DNA of 35,060 bases, taken from NCBI GenBank assembly GCA_034433695.1, contig DAOUAK010000052.1:1-35060 (forward strand). The letters run 5' to 3'. The notes beneath the pieces were generated by a model. It was not told the DNA's origin. It ran no database searches and worked only from the letters and a program-made list of their open reading frames with translations. Within the stretch, counting starts at the first letter, position 1. Every line of letters starts with the position of its first letter. The stretch comes from JASFBA01 sp034433695 (lineage in GTDB: Bacteria; Chloroflexota; Chloroflexia; DTKN01). Below, piece by piece: positions 31,614-35,060 of this stretch. The position numbers were made by a program, and so were the translations under genes.

Positions 31614-32013
31614 GGCGCTGCGCTGGCTAGAAGAAGCGGAAGAAGACCTCCGGGCTGCATCCGCGAGCATGGAGGCGGGCTTTTATAACTGGGCTTGCTT
31701 CATCGCCCAGCAAGGAGCGGAAAAGGCGGTCAAATCGCTCTACATGGTGCGCGGAGAAGATGTGATGCGCATTCACAGTGTGACCGCTTTGATCCGGGGC
31801 GATTCCAGGCGGGGATTGGCCGGGTTGCCTGCATTGGCCGAGCACCTTGAGGAAGCCCAGGAACTCGACCAGCATTATATCCCGGCCCGTTACCCCAACA
31901 GTGTACCTTTTGGTCGGCCTCACGAGTTCTATAACCGCTCTAAAGCGGAGAGATGTCTCGCATGTGCCCATGCGATCGTTTCCGCCTGTCGGACGATACT
32001 CTCGCTTACCTGA
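31597..32013 (+). CDS. HEPN-domain protein (toxin-type partner of MNT)
   Basis: A 138-residue four-helix HEPN protein: ALRWLEEAEEDLRAASASME, FYNWACFIAQQGAEKAVKSLYM (the hallmark second helix), IHSVTALI and the late YIPARYPNSV then AERCLACAHAIVSACR. In HEPN/MNT pairs the HEPN protein is usually the RNase-type toxin; the Rx4-6H active motif is not clearly present here, so activity is uncertain. GGAGG (31584-31588) lies 8 nt before ATG 31597, overlapping the coiled-coil gene by 17 bp. Base use is less G/C-biased at third positions than in neighbours, consistent with mobility of such modules. Confidence 0.85.
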   Translation: MDLRDEALRWLEEAEEDLRAASASMEAGFYNWACFIAQQGAEKAVKSLYMVRGEDVMRIHSVTALIRGDSRRGLAGLPALAEHLEEAQELDQHYIPARYPNSVPFGRPHEFYNRSKAERCLACAHAIVSACRTILSLT

Positions 32014-32375
32014 ACGAGTTAGAAAAGTTGCAGCCGTTGTTCATCCTCCTTTTCGGCTCCCATGCACGTGGGGAAGCCGGCCGATACAGCGATTACGATC
32101 TGTTCGTCGTATCCACAGCCCTTCCCCGCGATTACTGGGAGCGACAGGCAATTCTCTGGGCGGGGAAACCCGCCTGGGTCGATGTGGTGGCATTTACCCC
32201 AACCGAATTAGAATCGGTCCTTCATCGCGGCCTCGTCCTCGATGCTTTACTGGACGGTCGCCTCTTACGTGGGAACGAAGCAGTGTTTCGGCAGTGGCAG
32301 GAAAAAGCCCGCCGGTACGTCGAGAGCCGGGGACTCTGCAGGACACGGTGGGGCTATTTCAGACAGGCAACCTAG
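31953..32375 (+). CDS. MNT-type nucleotidyltransferase (antitoxin partner of HEPN)
   Basis: A 140-residue minimal nucleotidyltransferase. The signature G-S-x10-D-x-D is intact in FGSHARGEAGRYSDYDLFVV, and a third acidic residue is likely in WVDVVAF. In characterised pairs the MNT protein neutralises HEPN, often by AMPylating or polyadenylating it. It overlaps the HEPN gene by 61 bp. ATG 31953 has GGAG only 2 nt away, so ATG 31962 or 31971 may be the true start; the first 9 residues are not conserved family sequence. Confidence 0.83.
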   Translation: MSRMCPCDRFRLSDDTLAYLNELEKLQPLFILLFGSHARGEAGRYSDYDLFVVSTALPRDYWERQAILWAGKPAWVDVVAFTPTELESVLHRGLVLDALLDGRLLRGNEAVFRQWQEKARRYVESRGLCRTRWGYFRQAT

Positions 32376-32400
32376 AAGGATGCCGGACAGGAGGTCAACG

Positions 32401-33579
32401 GTGCGAATCCTTTGGGGAATAGCAATTTTGGCGATCCTGGCAGGGATCGGCCTGGCCGGTTGTGGACCGGCCGGAGGCGGGGAAGGGTTCGTCCGTTGTA
32501 CGGTGGACCCGGACACCCACGCCTACATCGGGGAGATCGTCATCGGCTATGCCGGCCCACTTACCGGCAGCCAGGCGGCGGTGGGGATCGACCTCTGGCG
32601 TGGGGCCGAACTGGCAGCCCGCCACTATAACTGTCAAGGGGGCGTCCTGGGACGCAAGGTCGTGATCGTCCCTCTGGACGACCAGGCCGATGGCGAGGTA
32701 GCCGTGGAAGTGGCCCGACAGTTCGTCGAGCAGAAGGTTTATGCCGTGGTCGGGCATTACTCCAGCGGGGCGACGATGCCGGCCTCGGCCATCTATGCCC
32801 AGGCCGGCATCCTGGAGGTCACCACCATGGCTTCTAACCCGGCCATCAGTCAACGGGGTTTCCGCACCTTTTTCCGCGTCTGTCCGGTGGACTCGGTACA
32901 GGGGCCGGTGGACGCCGAGTTCGCCGTCCAGACTCTGGGAGCGCGGCGCATCGCCATCGTCTACATCGGCGGCGACACCTACTCCGAGGGCCTGCGGGCC
33001 GAGTTCACCCGACGGGCCCAGGAACTGGGGGCCACCATCGTAGCCGCTTACCCCTATGTGGACCCGCCGGTGGACTTTTCCGATGTGGTGGCCCGCCTCC
33101 GGGCCGACTCCCCCGACCTGGTCTTCTTCTCCGGCTACTATCCGGGCGGTGACCTCCTCCTGCGGCAGATGCGCGAGGCCGGCCTGACGGCTACCTTCCT
33201 GAGCGGCGATGGCTCCTTTGAATACGGCTTCCTGCGAGATGCAGGTAAAGCCGCCGAGGGGGCCTATGTCTCCTCCCTTTTCCCGGATATCCTTTCCCAC
33301 CCGGAGATGGCCGCCTGGGTACGGGAGTTCCGGGAACGCTATCGCTATCAACCGGGGATCAACAGTCCGGCCGGCTATGCGGCAGTACAGGTCATTGTGG
33401 AAGGCATCCGGCAGTCCGGCACGCTAGAAGTGGAAAAGGTGGCCGAGGCCATCCGCAGCATGACCATCGAGACCCCCTACGGCCCCCTGCGCTACGACGA
33501 AAAGGGGGATCTCCTGGAGCAGAAAATCCCCATCTTTGTGGTCAGGGAAGGCCGCTTCGTCGAATGGCAGGGGCCGTAG
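32401..33579 (+). CDS. Branched-chain amino acid/amide-type ABC transporter substrate-binding lipoprotein
   Basis: A 392-residue type-1 periplasmic-binding protein (LivJ/LivK family) with lipobox LAGC at Cys 21. The mature domain begins IGEIVIGYAGPLTGSQAAVG, then LAARHYNCQGGVLGRKVV, VVGHYSSGATMPASAIYAQAG, SDVVARLRADSPDLVFFSGY and INSPAGYAAVQVIVEGI. It binds amino acids or amides outside the membrane and passes them to a Liv-type permease, which is not in this window. GTG 32401 is firmly set by AGGAGG (32389-32394) 6 nt upstream, 25 nt after the MNT stop; the frame further upstream overlaps that gene. Confidence 0.93.
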   Translation: MRILWGIAILAILAGIGLAGCGPAGGGEGFVRCTVDPDTHAYIGEIVIGYAGPLTGSQAAVGIDLWRGAELAARHYNCQGGVLGRKVVIVPLDDQADGEVAVEVARQFVEQKVYAVVGHYSSGATMPASAIYAQAGILEVTTMASNPAISQRGFRTFFRVCPVDSVQGPVDAEFAVQTLGARRIAIVYIGGDTYSEGLRAEFTRRAQELGATIVAAYPYVDPPVDFSDVVARLRADSPDLVFFSGYYPGGDLLLRQMREAGLTATFLSGDGSFEYGFLRDAGKAAEGAYVSSLFPDILSHPEMAAWVREFRERYRYQPGINSPAGYAAVQVIVEGIRQSGTLEVEKVAEAIRSMTIETPYGPLRYDEKGDLLEQKIPIFVVREGRFVEWQGP

Positions 33580-33581
33580 AG

Positions 33582-33609
33582 ACAGGCGGCAACGGACTCT
33601 CCGGCCTGT
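33582..33609. terminator. Weak hairpin between convergent genes
   Basis: ACAGGC (33582-33587) pairs with GCCTGT (33604-33609), with an inner CGG/CCG. The gap 33580-33670 separates the convergent binding-protein and TPR genes and has one T-run (TTTTT near 33632) but no gene. Confidence 0.3.
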
Positions 33610-33670
33610 TACTCGGTGACCCTCTGCACAGTTTTTCGGATGGGCCAAGTCCGGCGGCTTGCGGCGGGCT

Positions 33671-35060
33671 TCAATCGGTCAGCAATGCCCGAACCGTATC
33701 CTCCAGGTCGAGGAGCAGGCCCTCCTCCATCGCCGTTTCCAGCGCCTCGGCCGACATATGCGTCCGGAGGAAGGAAAGGGCCGGGCCGGCCACCTTGGCC
33801 ACATCGGGGAAACTGGCCGGGTGGTACAGGGCCAGGCCCAGGAGTTCGGCGGCCCGTCGGTATCGGCCGGCGCGGGCCAGGACACCGGCCAGGCCGGCTA
33901 TCGTTTCCAGGAGGATCGGCAGCGCCTCGATCTCGTGGGCCTCGGCCAGGGCCTCCAGGTAATACCCTTTCGCTTTCTCCTCTTCCCCCATGCCAGCCGC
34001 AGCGTGTCCCAGGTTGTTCAGGCAACTGCTCACCGACTGCCGATCGCCCAATTCCCGGAAGAGGACCAGACTCTCCTCGCTGTACCGGGCGGACCGGGAG
34101 TATTCTTCCAACCACAGATTCGTCCACCCCAGGCCGAGGAGCGCGAAGGCGACACCCTGACGGTCGTCGATCTCCCTGGAAGTCGTCAGGGCACTTTCGT
34201 AGTAATTTATGCCCACCGAGTAATTCCCTTGTTGGAACGCAATGTTGCCCAGACTGTTCAGGCAGGTAACGATACCCTGGCGGTCACCGATTTCCCGGAA
34301 CAAGGCCAGAGCGCGTTCATGAAAGGAGAAGGCGAGCGCCAGATCCCCCTGAACAAATTCGACATGGCCCAGGGAGTTCAGGCAGGCGGCCATCCCCCAG
34401 CGGTTTTCCTGCTCTTCCTCCAGGGCCAGAGCCTCCTCCAGACAGCGCCGGGCAGCCTGAAAATTGCCCTGATAAAAGGCGGCCGTTCCCAAACGACGCA
34501 GCGCTACAGCCGCTATGGGCCGCTCGCCGATCTCCCGGGCCAGAGCCAGCGCTCTCTCCCCCAGGCTGTAGGCTTCCTGATAGTTGCCCCAACGGATGGC
34601 CACCTGGGCCAGCCCGTTGAGAGCCTCCGCCTCCACCTTTCTCTGACCAACCTCCTGGGCCAGGGTCAGGCCGGCGCGTAAATATTTCTCCGCCTCTGCG
34701 CACTTTCCCCACCGTTCCCAGGCATTCCCCAGGTGAACAGAAAGGGCAGCCTGTCTTTCAACCTTTCTCCATCGCCTCGGGGAGACGGTCGAGGAGACAA
34801 GTGCCAGAGCCCGCTCAAAGGCGGAGATGGCCTCGGGGAAGGCGCTGGTCTGGAGTGCCCTCTCCCCCGCCCGCTGTAGCCAGTACGCCGCCCGCTCCTT
34901 CTCCCCTGCCCGCTCATAGTGCTCTCCAATAAGGCCGGCATACTCCCACTGCCGTTCCCCAACCTGCCCCTCCAGCCACTCCGCTACCTGCCGGTGATAG
35001 ACCCGCCTCTCCCGCAAAAGCACCGTCTCGTAGCAGACCTCCTGCAGAAGTGCGTGGCGA
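33671..35060 (-). CDS. C-terminal part of an ATPase/TPR regulator, partial
   Basis: The frame is open to the window end and continues upstream of it. The first visible residues RHALLQEVCYETVLLRERR are the typical hinge of AAA/STAND-type ATPase-TPR proteins (adenylate-cyclase-like or AfsR/LuxR-like regulators), in which an ATPase domain precedes this segment. The remaining 450 residues are about ten TPR repeats of the 40-residue NB-ARC/Kinesin-light-chain style (A-x-x-x-LG-x-x-A-x-x-x-G-x-Y-x-x-A). An internal GTG at 35023 could be taken for a start, but it lacks a ribosome site and the frame continues through it. The N-terminal effector (cyclase, kinase or DNA-binding domain) is outside the window, so its output is unknown. 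Confidence 0.85.
   Translation of the reverse strand, partial: RHALLQEVCYETVLLRERRVYHRQVAEWLEGQVGERQWEYAGLIGEHYERAGEKERAAYWLQRAGERALQTSAFPEAISAFERALALVSSTVSPRRWRKVERQAALSVHLGNAWERWGKCAEAEKYLRAGLTLAQEVGQRKVEAEALNGLAQVAIRWGNYQEAYSLGERALALAREIGERPIAAVALRRLGTAAFYQGNFQAARRCLEEALALEEEQENRWGMAACLNSLGHVEFVQGDLALAFSFHERALALFREIGDRQGIVTCLNSLGNIAFQQGNYSVGINYYESALTTSREIDDRQGVAFALLGLGWTNLWLEEYSRSARYSEESLVLFRELGDRQSVSSCLNNLGHAAAGMGEEEKAKGYYLEALAEAHEIEALPILLETIAGLAGVLARAGRYRRAAELLGLALYHPASFPDVAKVAGPALSFLRTHMSAEALETAMEEGLLLDLEDTVRALLTD

Overview
The window is about 35 kb of GC-rich bacterial chromosome. It fits a Chloroflexota (Anaerolineae-like, possibly thermophilic) genome: the first partial gene ends in the Y-L-P-L-hydrophobic-R-N tail common on secreted proteins of that phylum, lipoproteins have strong lipoboxes, sigma-70-type promoters (TTGnCA / GGTAnnAT) are easy to read, and GGCCGG-type words are very frequent. 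The phylum is an inference. No rRNA, tRNA, CRISPR array or complete insertion sequence was found.

Layout. 1-9600 is mixed housekeeping: a surface-protein tail, rarA with a zinc-ribbon protein, rimO, a BlaI/MecI-type repressor, a 52-residue basic protein, a lipobox-bearing GT-C-like membrane protein with a small lipoprotein, scpA-scpB, and two related small lipoproteins. 9866-23956 is one long co-directional run: iorA-iorB (indolepyruvate:ferredoxin oxidoreductase), an RsbT-like kinase, five RsbR-like STAS proteins with different sensor modules, an Old Yellow Enzyme-type reductase, rsbS, rsbT, rsbX and a glycosyltransferase. ilvE and nfi follow. 25665-26857 holds tatA-tatC. 26956-31613 holds pspA, two paralogous solute-binding-type proteins (the second fused to a von Willebrand A domain) and a two-TM coiled-coil protein. 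A HEPN/MNT pair, a branched-chain-amino-acid-type binding lipoprotein and the C-terminal part of an ATPase-TPR regulator complete the window.

How the genes work together. The centre is an expanded stressosome locus. The STAS sensor proteins carry, in order, four GAF domains; about six TM helices; an extracytoplasmic domain with two CxxCH haem-c motifs plus HAMP; a PAS domain; and a classical RsbR N-terminal domain. All keep the Thr equivalent to B. subtilis RsbRA T205, but the T171 position is Ser, Ser, Pro, Thr and Thr respectively. RsbS, two RsbT-like kinases and RsbX are present, but no RsbU, RsbV, RsbW or sigma-B, so the output is unknown. Redox enzymes (IorAB, the OYE-type reductase) are translationally coupled into the locus, and with the haem motifs this suggests redox, oxygen or gas sensing. 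The Tat-PspA-VWA block downstream looks like an envelope-maintenance module.
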